DNA from: an uncultured Campylobacter sp.
Lineage (GTDB): Bacteria > Campylobacterota > Campylobacteria > Campylobacterales > Campylobacteraceae
DNA: 10,510 nt
Direction: 5' to 3'
NCBI RefSeq assembly: GCF_938017705.1
Contig: NZ_CALIIS010000171.1
Location: 1 to 10,510 of the forward strand
Position numbers and translations under genes: made by a program. This document shows, piece after piece, positions 1 to 7,709 of the stretch (position 1 is its first letter; each line of letters opens with the position of its first letter). The notes below the pieces were generated by a model that was given only the letters and a program-made list of their open reading frames with translations, did no database searches and was not told where the DNA came from.

Positions 1-1199
1 AGAATCAGCGCTATTTTCCCGTTTTCGAGGGTAAAAACTTAAGCAATCACTTCGTTGTCGTTAGTAATGCGATCACCAATGATGACGAGCTTGTAGTACG
101 CGGTAATGAAAAAGTTTTACGCGCGCGCCTAAGCGATGCTATGTTTTTTTGGAAAAGCGATTTGCAAGCGGAATTTAGTCCTGAAAAACTTAAGCAAATT
201 TCCTATATGCAAGCCCTTGGCTCGGTTTATGATAAGCAAGTGCGCGAGCTAGCGGTAGCAAAGGCACTGAGCGCGGATTATGCTACACAGATTGAGGCGG
301 AGATCGGCAAAAAGGATTTTGCGCGGGATGTAGAAAATGCCGTAATGTTTAGTAAAGCAGATCTTAGCAGCACGATGGTGGGTGAATTTAGCGAGCTTCA
401 AGGCATTATGGGTAGTTACTATGCCGCACACGCTGGACTGGCAGATCATGTATGCCGCGCGATACGCGAGCAATATCTGCCTAGCGGCGAGGATAGCGAG
501 CTGCCAAGCGGTGTATTTAGTAGCGTAATCGCTATAGCGATGAAATTTGAAACGCTCCTGGGGCTTTTTAGTATCGATAAAGTTCCAAGCGGCAATAAAG
601 ATCCGTATGCGCTTCGCCGCGCAGCTACGGGGCTAATTAAAATTTTACTAAATCAAGGATTGGGCTTTGATGCGAATGCGCTGGCGCAAAAACTGGCGCC
701 AAATTATAAGAAATTTGACATTTCTAAGCTGCTGGATTTTATAAAAGATAGATTATATGGAATTTTTGACGAGATAAATCCGTCCGTGATCAAGGCGTGC
801 ATCGCAAGCGGCGAAAACGATCTGTTACGACTAAGCAAGGCCATAAAGGCGCTGGGCGAGATCGCAGCAGCAGCGGATTTCGGGGAAAATTTCGCGACTT
901 TTAAGCGCCTAGCCAATATCATCAAGGACGAAAAAATAGGCGCGGTGGACGAAAATCTATTCGAACACGATGCTGAGCGTGCGCTAAATGCGGCATTCAG
1001 AGCGATTAAGCTCAACGAAAACGACGTGAGTGGGTATCTGCGCTCACTATTTGGGCTTAAAGGCGTGATTGATGATTTTTTCGATAACGTAATGATAAAC
1101 GTCCAGGATGTCAAGATACGCGCAAATCGTATCGCAAATATCGGACAAATTTATCGCGCGTTTTTGCAGTTTGCCGATATCAAAGAGATAGGATTTTAA
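1..1199 (+). CDS. glyS: Glycyl-tRNA synthetase beta subunit, C-terminal part (5' end outside window)
   Basis: This is the beta subunit of the bacterial alpha2-beta2 glycyl-tRNA synthetase, which attaches glycine to tRNA-Gly in the cytoplasm; the beta chain mainly handles tRNA. The open frame runs in from the left edge (first full codon at base 3) and gives 398 residues, about 60% of the usual 670-700. Family landmarks appear in order: NQRYFPV at the edge, RGNEKVLRARLSDA, FSELQGIMGSYYA, NKDPYALRRAATGLIKIL, and a C-terminal DALR-type anticodon-binding region with FFDNVMINVQD and RANRIANI. The ATG at 141 is internal, because conserved family sequence continues upstream of it. The TAA at 1197-1199 is followed by a terminator hairpin, so the gene is the end of a housekeeping unit and not part of the cas operon. 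GC is high: one sampled row, 841-900, has 34 of 60 G or C. Confidence 0.95.
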   Translation, partial: NQRYFPVFEGKNLSNHFVVVSNAITNDDELVVRGNEKVLRARLSDAMFFWKSDLQAEFSPEKLKQISYMQALGSVYDKQVRELAVAKALSADYATQIEAEIGKKDFARDVENAVMFSKADLSSTMVGEFSELQGIMGSYYAAHAGLADHVCRAIREQYLPSGEDSELPSGVFSSVIAIAMKFETLLGLFSIDKVPSGNKDPYALRRAATGLIKILLNQGLGFDANALAQKLAPNYKKFDISKLLDFIKDRLYGIFDEINPSVIKACIASGENDLLRLSKAIKALGEIAAAADFGENFATFKRLANIIKDEKIGAVDENLFEHDAERALNAAFRAIKLNENDVSGYLRSLFGLKGVIDDFFDNVMINVQDVKIRANRIANIGQIYRAFLQFADIKEIGF

Positions 1200-1215
1200 T
1201 TTCACTTAGAACTCA

Positions 1216-1251
1216 TTTGCCCAAGGTTGCACGAACCTTGGGCAAAATTTT
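1216..1251 (+). terminator. Rho-independent-type hairpin after glyS
   Basis: A perfect 13-bp inverted repeat lies 17 bases after the glyS stop codon: TTTGCCCAAGGTT (1216-1228), loop GCACG, AACCTTGGGCAAA (1234-1246), then A and TTTT (1248-1251). The long GC-containing stem supports a terminator; the U-tract is short. It ends 19 bases before the cas6 start codon and so separates the housekeeping gene from the CRISPR locus. A TTG-initiated extension of cas6 would begin inside this stem, which argues against that start. Confidence 0.8.
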
Positions 1252-1258
1252 ACCGCGC

Positions 1259-1265
1259 AAAGGAG
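1259..1265 (+). promoter_or_regulatory. Ribosome binding site fixing the cas6 start
   Basis: AAAGGAG sits five bases before the ATG at 1271. This strong Shine-Dalgarno match decides the start in favour of 1271 over the in-frame TTG at 1217, which lies inside the terminator stem. Confidence 0.75.
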
Positions 1266-1270
1266 CGCAA

Positions 1271-2002
1271 ATGCTAATCATCAACGCAAAATTACCAACT
1301 AAAAATCTAAAAATCACAAAATCTCTCTCGCAGCTGATTCAGGGCTTTCTTTATCGCTATCTGCCGGCTTCAGAGCACGTAGGATATAGACACGAATCAA
1401 GCGGTAAAATTTTTAAACGCACGGTGTTTGATTTTATCTTGCGAGGAGAGGATTTGCGCGTGCGATTTGCTTCATGCGAGCCGGAGTTTGAACGTAAAAT
1501 CGCGCTAGCAGTGCTAAAAGACGGGCTAAGCTTGGGTGAAATTCTATTTACGCAAACTACCGTCGAAGCGAAAAATCATAAAATTTGCGAGAACGAAGCT
1601 ATTGTGCAAGGCTACGTGGCGTGCGCAGTAAGCGGGCTTTTGGGGCATAAGGTTTATTTGCAGCCGCAAGATAGTAGGCATTTAGAGATGATGAAGACGA
1701 ATATTTTACAGCGATTTGAAACGATTATGGGGCGAAAATATGATGGCGAAATGGAATTAAATTTATTGTGGCAAAAGCTGGGTGAATCTGTGAAATTCTA
1801 TTACGGCAACAACCGCGAGCCGGTATATGCGTGGCAAGCAAGATGGAAAATTGTAGCTAATGCAGAACTAATCAATTTGATCCTTGGTACGGGTGCTGGA
1901 AGCGGGTGCATGAACTACGGAGTAGGGGTTTTGGAGGTTGTAAAGCAAGACTGCATTAAAGCACAAATTTCAAATCCTAAAAAGGATGATTGCTTGCTTT
2001 AA
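1271..2002 (+). CDS. cas6: Cas6, CRISPR precursor-RNA endoribonuclease (type I-B)
   Basis: Cas6 is the metal-independent ribonuclease that cuts pre-crRNA within each repeat, leaving an 8-base repeat-derived 5' handle. The protein from ATG 1271 has 243 residues, normal for the family. It shows the usual Cas6 RAMP features: an N-terminal segment with HVGYRHESSGKIFKRTVFDF, in which H41 (or H36) is the likely general acid/base, matching the catalytic histidine near residue 40 in characterised I-B Cas6 proteins; and a C-terminal glycine-rich loop, GTGAGSGCMNYGVGV, at residues 206-220. About 20 residues (QDCIKAQISNPKKDDCLL) follow the loop region, slightly longer than many family members. It is the first cas gene after glyS and is separated from cas8b by 116 bases holding a promoter, so it may be expressed apart from the rest. 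Its base composition resembles glyS (row 1441-1500: 31 of 60 G or C), unlike the next gene. Confidence 0.9.
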   Translation: MLIINAKLPTKNLKITKSLSQLIQGFLYRYLPASEHVGYRHESSGKIFKRTVFDFILRGEDLRVRFASCEPEFERKIALAVLKDGLSLGEILFTQTTVEAKNHKICENEAIVQGYVACAVSGLLGHKVYLQPQDSRHLEMMKTNILQRFETIMGRKYDGEMELNLLWQKLGESVKFYYGNNREPVYAWQARWKIVANAELINLILGTGAGSGCMNYGVGVLEVVKQDCIKAQISNPKKDDCLL

Positions 2003-2062
2003 AACCGATTGTATAATAAAAATTTAAAAAAGGCAAATTATTTCATTAAAACACAATAACTA

Positions 2063-2091
2063 TTGACAATATAATTAAAATTAGTTATAAT
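2063..2091 (+). promoter_or_regulatory. Consensus sigma-70 promoter for the cas8b-cas1 operon
   Basis: TTGACA (2063-2068) and TATAAT (2086-2091) are exact matches to the -35 and -10 consensus with the optimal 17-base spacing. Transcription would begin near 2097-2099, giving a leader of about 20 bases before the cas8b start. The element lies in the only substantial gap between cas genes, so it probably drives cas8b through cas1. Exact -35 boxes are unusual in Campylobacter, where -35 elements are generally poorly conserved. Confidence 0.8.
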
Positions 2092-2106
2092 TCGCGTATA
2101 TTTTAG

Positions 2107-2113
2107 AAAGGAT
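2107..2113 (+). promoter_or_regulatory. Ribosome binding site supporting the cas8b TTG start
   Basis: AAAGGAT precedes the TTG at 2119; its AAGGA core (2108-2112) ends six bases before the codon. An in-frame TAA at 2113-2115 closes the frame upstream, and no in-frame ATG occurs for well over 100 codons. TTG is therefore the only plausible start that keeps the conserved N-terminus. Confidence 0.7.
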
Positions 2114-2118
2114 AAATT

Positions 2119-3912
2119 TTGGGCGATATAGTTAAAATTTTTTCTAGTATCGGCGAAATTTATGATAAACAGAAAACTAAAATCAACAACAAAAGCTATG
2201 AATATGATGCTATTAAAATTTATCTTTTTGATATTAAAAGTAAAGAAATATTGGTAAATAACAATATTTCAAAAGACGATTTAATAGTTTGTAGATTTGG
2301 CATAGGTGCGAATTCTGGCAATTTGTTCCCTAATGTCCAATTCATTAGCAAAGCCGTAAAAGACGATACTCCTAAATTTATAAAAGGAATTTTAAAAGCC
2401 GTAAAAAATATGCTCTCTTGCTTCAATCCTGACGATATCAAAAATGATAAAATATTAACGGATTTATCTAGCTTAAACGAGAGCTTTTTTGATGATATTT
2501 TAAGTGAAATTGTAGCTCTACAAGAAGAGCCTAAGAAAAAGGGCATGAAAGTAGCTACTTTTTTTGCATTATCTTGGGAGGGTAGGCCGATTTCAGCGTA
2601 TTTCAAAAATATTTTTACTAGTCATTTAAGTGATAGCGATAATGGTAAAACTGCCAAAATTTATGGTTATGATATGCTTACAAATAGTATGGGTATCGGT
2701 GGAGATGCAAATTTAGCATTTTGTTCCGTAAATGAGCTACCGACTGCTTTACAAGACATTAAAGTTAGATTACTACCTCTAAATAGTGCTAATGCAAATT
2801 TGGTTAAAAACGGTTTTATGGCAATTGATAAGGAATTATCTTTTAATTTTTACGGGGATAAAATGGCGGTCTTACCGACGTTAATGGTAAATGATGTAAA
2901 TTTATTAGAAAAAATAGTGGAAATTTTAAAAGATCCGAGTGAAAAGAAAAAAGATCTGCAAGGCATACAAAATATCGAAGAAAGTATTAATTACGAGTTG
3001 GAATCCGTAGCTAAAGCACAAGCAAATATGCCCGTGCTAAATACAATTCTATTTTATAAAAAAAGCAATGCTGCAGTTAATGTATTATTGCAAATAGATG
3101 ATGTATTGCCGTCTTATATTTCTAAAATTTCCGATTTAATGGGTAGATACAATATTAGGGCGATTAGACGAAAAGATAGTAAAGATCAACAAGACGATAC
3201 TATTTATATGCAAAATTTATTTCTTAAAAATATTGATATTATGAATTTTTTATTATCACAAAACAGGATGAATTTAGATGATATGATGGAAAAATACGCT
3301 GCTTTGATTTATAAAGGCAATATTAACTCTAGTTATGCGTCAAAAATAGAATGGGGATTTTATTTTAATCGCGTTAAGACATATCAAAATAGAAGTATAG
3401 AAAGTATCGAAAAATATCAAAATTTCTTTAATGAAATGGGTGCTTTAAATGAAAAAATATCATTTGCAAGGGAGGTTAATTTGCAAGGCTTAAGCGATAA
3501 AAAAGAGCTAATAAGCTCGATTTTGAAAAATAGCGAATTTCTAAAAGATAATGAAGTATTGCAGAGTGCATATTTGCTAGGAATGATGTCTGCAGGGTTG
3601 ATAAATCGCCAATTTGCTATTAGCAAAAATAGTTCATTCGAAAAATGGCTGAATAATGCCGGAGTAATTACGAAAGAGCTTTTAGAACGGATTTGGACTA
3701 AGTGCGATGAAACTAACAAAAAACTCTCCAATGTATCGCGAGGAAAAAGAAGTGCTAATATAGAAATCATGCGCGATATTTTGATTGGAATTTTACCAAG
3801 TGCGTTTTTATCTCAAAAGCGGGTTAAGAGCGCTTATGTAACTCTGGCTTTTGCTATGGGCGGAAGTGATTTTACGAAATATATTAAAGATAACACTCAA
3901 GGAGACGAGTAA
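2119..3912 (+). CDS. cas8b: Cas8b (Csh1 family), large subunit of type I-B Cascade
   Basis: Cas8b is the large subunit of the I-B interference complex; it recognises the PAM and helps open target DNA before Cas3 is recruited. The 597-residue product from the TTG start is a normal Csh1 length. Family-type segments include CRFGIGANSGNLFPNVQF near the N-terminus, FFALSWEGRPISAYF, FCSVNELPTALQDIKVRLLP, NGFMAIDKELSFNFYGDK followed by the PTL segment, and LLGMMSAGLINRQFA in the C-terminal helical part. I find no CxxC pairs, so the zinc finger reported in some Cas8b proteins seems absent. The gene is very AT-rich (row 3181-3240: 11 of 60 G or C). Its stop overlaps the cas7 start by one base (TAATG). 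It is assigned from family resemblance and position between cas6 and cas7; large subunits diverge quickly, so the Csh1 subfamily name is less certain than the role. Confidence 0.88.
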   Translation: MGDIVKIFSSIGEIYDKQKTKINNKSYEYDAIKIYLFDIKSKEILVNNNISKDDLIVCRFGIGANSGNLFPNVQFISKAVKDDTPKFIKGILKAVKNMLSCFNPDDIKNDKILTDLSSLNESFFDDILSEIVALQEEPKKKGMKVATFFALSWEGRPISAYFKNIFTSHLSDSDNGKTAKIYGYDMLTNSMGIGGDANLAFCSVNELPTALQDIKVRLLPLNSANANLVKNGFMAIDKELSFNFYGDKMAVLPTLMVNDVNLLEKIVEILKDPSEKKKDLQGIQNIEESINYELESVAKAQANMPVLNTILFYKKSNAAVNVLLQIDDVLPSYISKISDLMGRYNIRAIRRKDSKDQQDDTIYMQNLFLKNIDIMNFLLSQNRMNLDDMMEKYAALIYKGNINSSYASKIEWGFYFNRVKTYQNRSIESIEKYQNFFNEMGALNEKISFAREVNLQGLSDKKELISSILKNSEFLKDNEVLQSAYLLGMMSAGLINRQFAISKNSSFEKWLNNAGVITKELLERIWTKCDETNKKLSNVSRGKRSANIEIMRDILIGILPSAFLSQKRVKSAYVTLAFAMGGSDFTKYIKDNTQGDE

Positions 3913-4829
3913 TGAAAAAGAAGGAAATTCTATTTCTTTGGGACGGCGAAAATTTTAATCCAAACGGCGATATGCTAAGAGATAACGCTCCTAGGATAGA
4001 CGATGAGACGGGTATAGCAGAAGTTACTGATGTACGTATAAAGCGAACAATTAGAGATGAAATTATGAAAAAAGACGAAAGTGCGATTTTCATTAAAGAG
4101 TATAAAAGAGATGAAAATATCTTAGATTGCAAAAGCGCAATACGTGAAGTAATTAACGTTAAGCAAGAAAAAATCGAGATTGAAAAAGAAATTTTATCTA
4201 AATTTATCGATATTCGCGCATTTGGTGGAGTTTTGCCGATATCGGATAAAGACGAGATGAAAAAAGAAGGCATAAAAACAGCCGGAATTCAATTTGTCGG
4301 ACCCATTCAGTTTAGAATGAGCAGATCGCTTCATAGAGTTGTGGTAGAGCATATAAAAGGCACCGGCGCGTTTGCAAGCGGTAGCGATAAGGCAAATAAA
4401 ACGTTTAGAGAAGAAGATTTTTTAAATTATGCAATGTTTGCAACTTACGGAATAGTGGATAATCATAGTGCAAAGATTACAAATTTAAGTGAAGATGATG
4501 TAAAAGTGATTTTAGGAGCGCTCTGGAGCGGGACTAAAAATTTAATTACTCGCACGAAAATGGGTCAAATGCCTAGATTTATGCTAGTAATTACATATAA
4601 AGATGATACTTTCGCTGGAGATTTAAATAACTGTGTGGCTATAAATAGTAGCAAAGAAGATGTGGAGATAAGAAGTATAAATGATTTTACGATTGATTTT
4701 TCTAGATTAAAAGCTAAACTTACCAGATGCGCGCAAGAGATCGAAAAAATAGAGTATATGAGCGATTTTGACTTCGAGCAAAATAACAGATCACAATTTG
4801 ATAGTAGTTGGATAAAAATAGGATTTTAA
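3912..4829 (+). CDS. cas7: Cas7 (Csh2 family), crRNA-binding backbone subunit
   Basis: Cas7 polymerises along the crRNA spacer to form the Cascade backbone. The 305-residue protein has the hallmark Csh2 N-terminus: WDGENFNPNGD followed by PRIDDETG and then VTDVRIKRTIRDEI, matching the family pattern of an NPNGD motif, PR-D-TG and TDVRxKRxIRD. Later come the FVGPIQFRMSRSLHRV segment, GTGAFASGSDKANKTFREED, and MFATYGIVDNHSAK, also typical. AAGGAG (3899-3904) lies seven bases before the ATG, and the start overlaps the cas8b stop by one base. The stop is directly followed by the cas5 ATG, so the genes are translationally coupled. Nothing looks damaged. Confidence 0.95.
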   Translation: MKKKEILFLWDGENFNPNGDMLRDNAPRIDDETGIAEVTDVRIKRTIRDEIMKKDESAIFIKEYKRDENILDCKSAIREVINVKQEKIEIEKEILSKFIDIRAFGGVLPISDKDEMKKEGIKTAGIQFVGPIQFRMSRSLHRVVVEHIKGTGAFASGSDKANKTFREEDFLNYAMFATYGIVDNHSAKITNLSEDDVKVILGALWSGTKNLITRTKMGQMPRFMLVITYKDDTFAGDLNNCVAINSSKEDVEIRSINDFTIDFSRLKAKLTRCAQEIEKIEYMSDFDFEQNNRSQFDSSWIKIGF

Positions 4830-5542
4830 ATGGATATAATAGCTTTTGAGCTATCGGGAGATTACGCGCATTTTTCTCATCCAGCTACTATCTACTCGTC
4901 TCTTACATACCCGGTGCCACCAAAAACTGCCATCATGGGGCTTTTGGGAGCGATTATAGGTGAAATGAATTATTTTAAACTTAACGATATAGGTTATAGC
5001 GTTATTTTAAGTTCGCAATTTCGCAAAAGACTATGATTTTTAACGGTATAAAATTTGCTCTATCGTCAAGTATGCATATCGAACAAGGCTATCAAGATTC
5101 TAGCGAGAAAAAGCAGTTTTATAAAGAGCTAATAAAAGATCCTAGATATGTCATATTCGTTGATTTAAGTGCTTTAAACGCTTCTTATAAAGAAAATATA
5201 ATTAACAGCTTAAAAGCTCATAGATGTGTCTTTACGCCATATTTAGGTATAAATTTTTGTATAGCGGATTTTAAATATATCGAGATAAAAAATTGTGAAT
5301 TGGTTCATGAAAAAGAAAGTTTTATAGATACATTCGTTTTAATGGACGATTTTATATTTGATGCACAAAGCTTTGATATCAGACTTACTACGGCTAGAAT
5401 GGCTTGCGGATGCGAAGAGGGTCGAATTTTTAAGGATTTTAAAGATTTCGTTATTAAGTTAAGCGGCAATAGTCAAATCAAAGCAAAGAATAGAGGAAAT
5501 ATTTATCAAATAAATGACTACAAGGTCTACTTTGCAAAGTGA
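4830..5542 (+). pseudogene. cas5: Cas5 (I-B), split by a one-base frameshift into two overlapping frames
   Basis: Cas5 is the RAMP subunit that caps the crRNA 5' handle in Cascade. The ATG follows the cas7 stop directly, with AGGA six bases upstream. Frame one (4830-5036, 68 codons) carries the Cas5 N-terminus: FELSGDYAHFSHPATIYSS, then YPVPPKTAIMGLLGAIIGE. It ends at TGA after SSQFRKRL. The rest of the protein continues in another frame (5033-5542, 169 codons from ATG 5033), with a Cas5-like C-terminus including TPYLGINFCIADF. Restoring one A in the AAAA run at 5025-5028 would read FRKKTMIFNG across the join and give one protein of 237 residues, a normal Cas5 length. The break is therefore a real lesion, a sequence error, or a split gene rescued by reinitiation at the ATGA (5033-5036). 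The 3' end overlaps cas3. Confidence 0.85.
5022..5036 (+). other. Frameshift junction in cas5, with ATGA stop/start overlap
   Basis: The bases read CGC AAA AGA CTA TGA in the upstream frame, while ATG at 5033-5035 opens the downstream frame and overlaps the TGA (5034-5036). No good Shine-Dalgarno sequence precedes the ATG, so expression of the second part would depend on coupled reinitiation. The heptamer is not a classical bacterial slippery sequence: moving tRNA-Lys back one base from AAA would pair it with CAA. The downstream frame is open back to base 5000. Confidence 0.75.
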
Positions 5543-7709
5543 GCTGCTATCGCATCCCAATAAACCATTAATAAAGCATATAATAAATATGCTTGCCGAA
5601 TCGGATAGTAGGCTTTTACAATGCATTAAAATTTATCACGATATAGCTAAGCTAAAAACTAATTTTCAAATTTATATCAAAAATCCTACCGAAAAAATTG
5701 CAGATAAAAATCATGCTTTATTATCCGCTTACATATTTTTACTAAATTCAGAATTTAATGAGCTAGATACGGCTTTTGGGTTTTTATCCATCGTATCACA
5801 CCATGGAAATGTAGAAAATTTTTGTGAGCTTACAATGCAAAATAAAAATTTCGGCAAATATTTTGAGAGCTCAAAAGAGCTAGACTTTTGGGACGAAGTC
5901 TTAGATAAGGCTTTAGGTTTAGAAATTTACAAAGATATTAAAAGCGATAAAAATGAGCTTTTAATTAAAGCTAAACATTTAAGAGAATACTTCAAATTTG
6001 CGAAAAAGAAGTTTGATTACGATGACTTTTTAAATTTCAAAGACATATTTTCGTCGCTTATTTATAGTGATAAATATGAAGCTATTTTTAATCAAAGAAT
6101 TCCTGCTTCTAAACCGGCGAATCCTAATACGATCGAAAAATATATCAAAGTCCTGGAAAATCGTAAGCCAAATGAAAAAAGAAGCGAGTTTAGAAAATTC
6201 GTTTTAAATAATTTCGATGTAAATCATAATCTTTTTACTTTAACTGCGCCTACGGGCTACGGCAAGACTTTGACTGCGCTAAATTTTGCCGCTAAATTTA
6301 ATAAAGAACGTATTATTTACGTACTGCCGTTTACGGCTATCATAGATCAAGTTTATGATGAGATAAAAGAGATTTTCAAAGACGATAAAAATATATTAAT
6401 TCATAAAATTCATCACAAAACTACGATAGATGAAAGCACCCCGCAAGATCGCTATTCTAGAGTTAAATTTTTGATGGATTCCTTTAGCGGAGATATTAAC
6501 GTAACTACGCTATATCAATTTATATTTGCACTCTTTGGAAACAAAAATAAAGATAGCGTAAAATTTAACCGATTAAAAAATAGTGTAATAATAATCGATG
6601 AGGCGCAGGCAGTACCGTATAAGTTAAGGGCGGATTTTATGAAACTTTGCGAAATGATGGCGAAAAGATTTGGCTGCATTTTTATCTTTATGTCCGCCAC
6701 GATGCCTATTGTTGATGCGACTAAATTTAAAGAAATTTCAAATTTAGATTATTTCAAAGATCAAAATAGATACGTTTTAAAGTGGTTTGATGGTGACGAG
6801 AGTGCTTTAAAAGATAAGATTAAACAATCGGCAAAAGGCAAAAATACACTAGTCGTCGTAAATACCATTAAAAAAGCGCAAGAGCTATTTTTGGAATTTT
6901 ACGATGAATTTAAAGTTTTTTGCCTAAACGGATATATGTGCGACGATCACAAACGAAAAAATATCGAAAATATAAAAGACGCGATTGCTAAAAATAAAAG
7001 TGGGCACGGTGATTCGATCTTGCTAATTTCTACGCAGTCTATCGAAGCTGGCGTGGATTTGGATTTTGATGTCGGATTTAGAGAGATGGCGCCCATTAGC
7101 TCGATTATCCAAACTGCCGGTCGTATAAATAGAAATTTCACAGCTCTGGGAGAGTTATACGTATTTAACGATATTTGCGACTATTCCGATCTCATTTACG
7201 GTGATTTAAAACGCATTAGCGATAATATTTTGGTAAAAATTCTAAAGCAAAGGGATATCATCGAAAGCGAAATTTTAGATATTTCTAATAGGTATTTCAG
7301 CGCCATAAAGCAAAGCCTAGAGAGCTTATTTTTGGCGGAGCAGATGCGAGAGCTCGGATTTTACGATATAAACGAAAAGATTAGCGAGGCGATGGATGAT
7401 AGGCTTAAAATTTTAGTAATAATTGAGCCAAAAGAAGATTATATTAAAGAATTTCAAAATGAAATTTTTGAAATCAATAGACTTGATATGGACAAATTTA
7501 ATAAGAAAGATATATTTACGAATACTATTAAGAAAATTAATAGATTTGGTGTAAATATCACAGAATTTGATGCAAAGCGTTTAAATATAAAGCGTATTGA
7601 TGGGCTAAAAGATGTCTATTATTTACCATTCGGCGATACTTCGTACAATAATAATTTCGGGATTAAAAAGGACATCGCCTTAAATCTCAAGAATGAGTTT
7701 TTCGACTAA
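5514..7709 (+). CDS. cas3: Cas3, HD nuclease-helicase of type I CRISPR interference
   Basis: Cas3 is recruited to Cascade-bound DNA, nicks it with its HD domain and unwinds and degrades it with a superfamily 2 helicase. HD residues visible in the 731-residue product are H22, the H42-D43 pair in YHDIAKLKTNF, H67, H96-H97 in SHHGN, and D186. Helicase motifs follow: Walker A APTGYGKT (245-252), DEAQ (362-365), SAT (394-396), and QTAGRINR (533-540). Both activities look intact. Two starts are possible. ATG 5514 overlaps the cas5 end by 29 bases and has GAGGAAA rather far upstream; TTG 5532 has AAGG six bases upstream and would remove six residues without touching a motif. The first half is AT-rich (row 5581-5640: 19 of 60 G or C) and the end less so (row 7321-7380: 25 of 60). 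The TAA overlaps the cas4 ATG by one base. Confidence 0.95.
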   Translation: MTTRSTLQSELLSHPNKPLIKHIINMLAESDSRLLQCIKIYHDIAKLKTNFQIYIKNPTEKIADKNHALLSAYIFLLNSEFNELDTAFGFLSIVSHHGNVENFCELTMQNKNFGKYFESSKELDFWDEVLDKALGLEIYKDIKSDKNELLIKAKHLREYFKFAKKKFDYDDFLNFKDIFSSLIYSDKYEAIFNQRIPASKPANPNTIEKYIKVLENRKPNEKRSEFRKFVLNNFDVNHNLFTLTAPTGYGKTLTALNFAAKFNKERIIYVLPFTAIIDQVYDEIKEIFKDDKNILIHKIHHKTTIDESTPQDRYSRVKFLMDSFSGDINVTTLYQFIFALFGNKNKDSVKFNRLKNSVIIIDEAQAVPYKLRADFMKLCEMMAKRFGCIFIFMSATMPIVDATKFKEISNLDYFKDQNRYVLKWFDGDESALKDKIKQSAKGKNTLVVVNTIKKAQELFLEFYDEFKVFCLNGYMCDDHKRKNIENIKDAIAKNKSGHGDSILLISTQSIEAGVDLDFDVGFREMAPISSIIQTAGRINRNFTALGELYVFNDICDYSDLIYGDLKRISDNILVKILKQRDIIESEILDISNRYFSAIKQSLESLFLAEQMRELGFYDINEKISEAMDDRLKILVIIEPKEDYIKEFQNEIFEINRLDMDKFNKKDIFTNTIKKINRFGVNITEFDAKRLNIKRIDGLKDVYYLPFGDTSYNNNFGIKKDIALNLKNEFFD

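Noticed and set aside
141..143. ATG at 141 as the start of a 352-residue gene
   Set aside because: The frame continues upstream to the window edge with conserved GlyS sequence (RGNEKVLRARLSDA), so this ATG is internal.
704..1114. Antisense open frame over glyS
   Set aside because: It is a shadow of the glyS coding frame with low-complexity content and no ribosome binding site or family resemblance. The same applies to the other minus-strand frames over cas8b, cas7 and cas3.
1217..1270. TTG start that would extend cas6 by 18 residues
   Set aside because: The extension is translated from the terminator hairpin and gives an unrelated-looking sequence; ATG 1271 has a strong ribosome binding site.
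5022..5033. Programmed -1 ribosomal frameshift rescuing cas5
   Set aside because: The site lacks a classical slippery heptamer, and shifting the lysine tRNA back one base would mismatch on CAA. No strong downstream stem was seen. An indel or reinitiation fits better.
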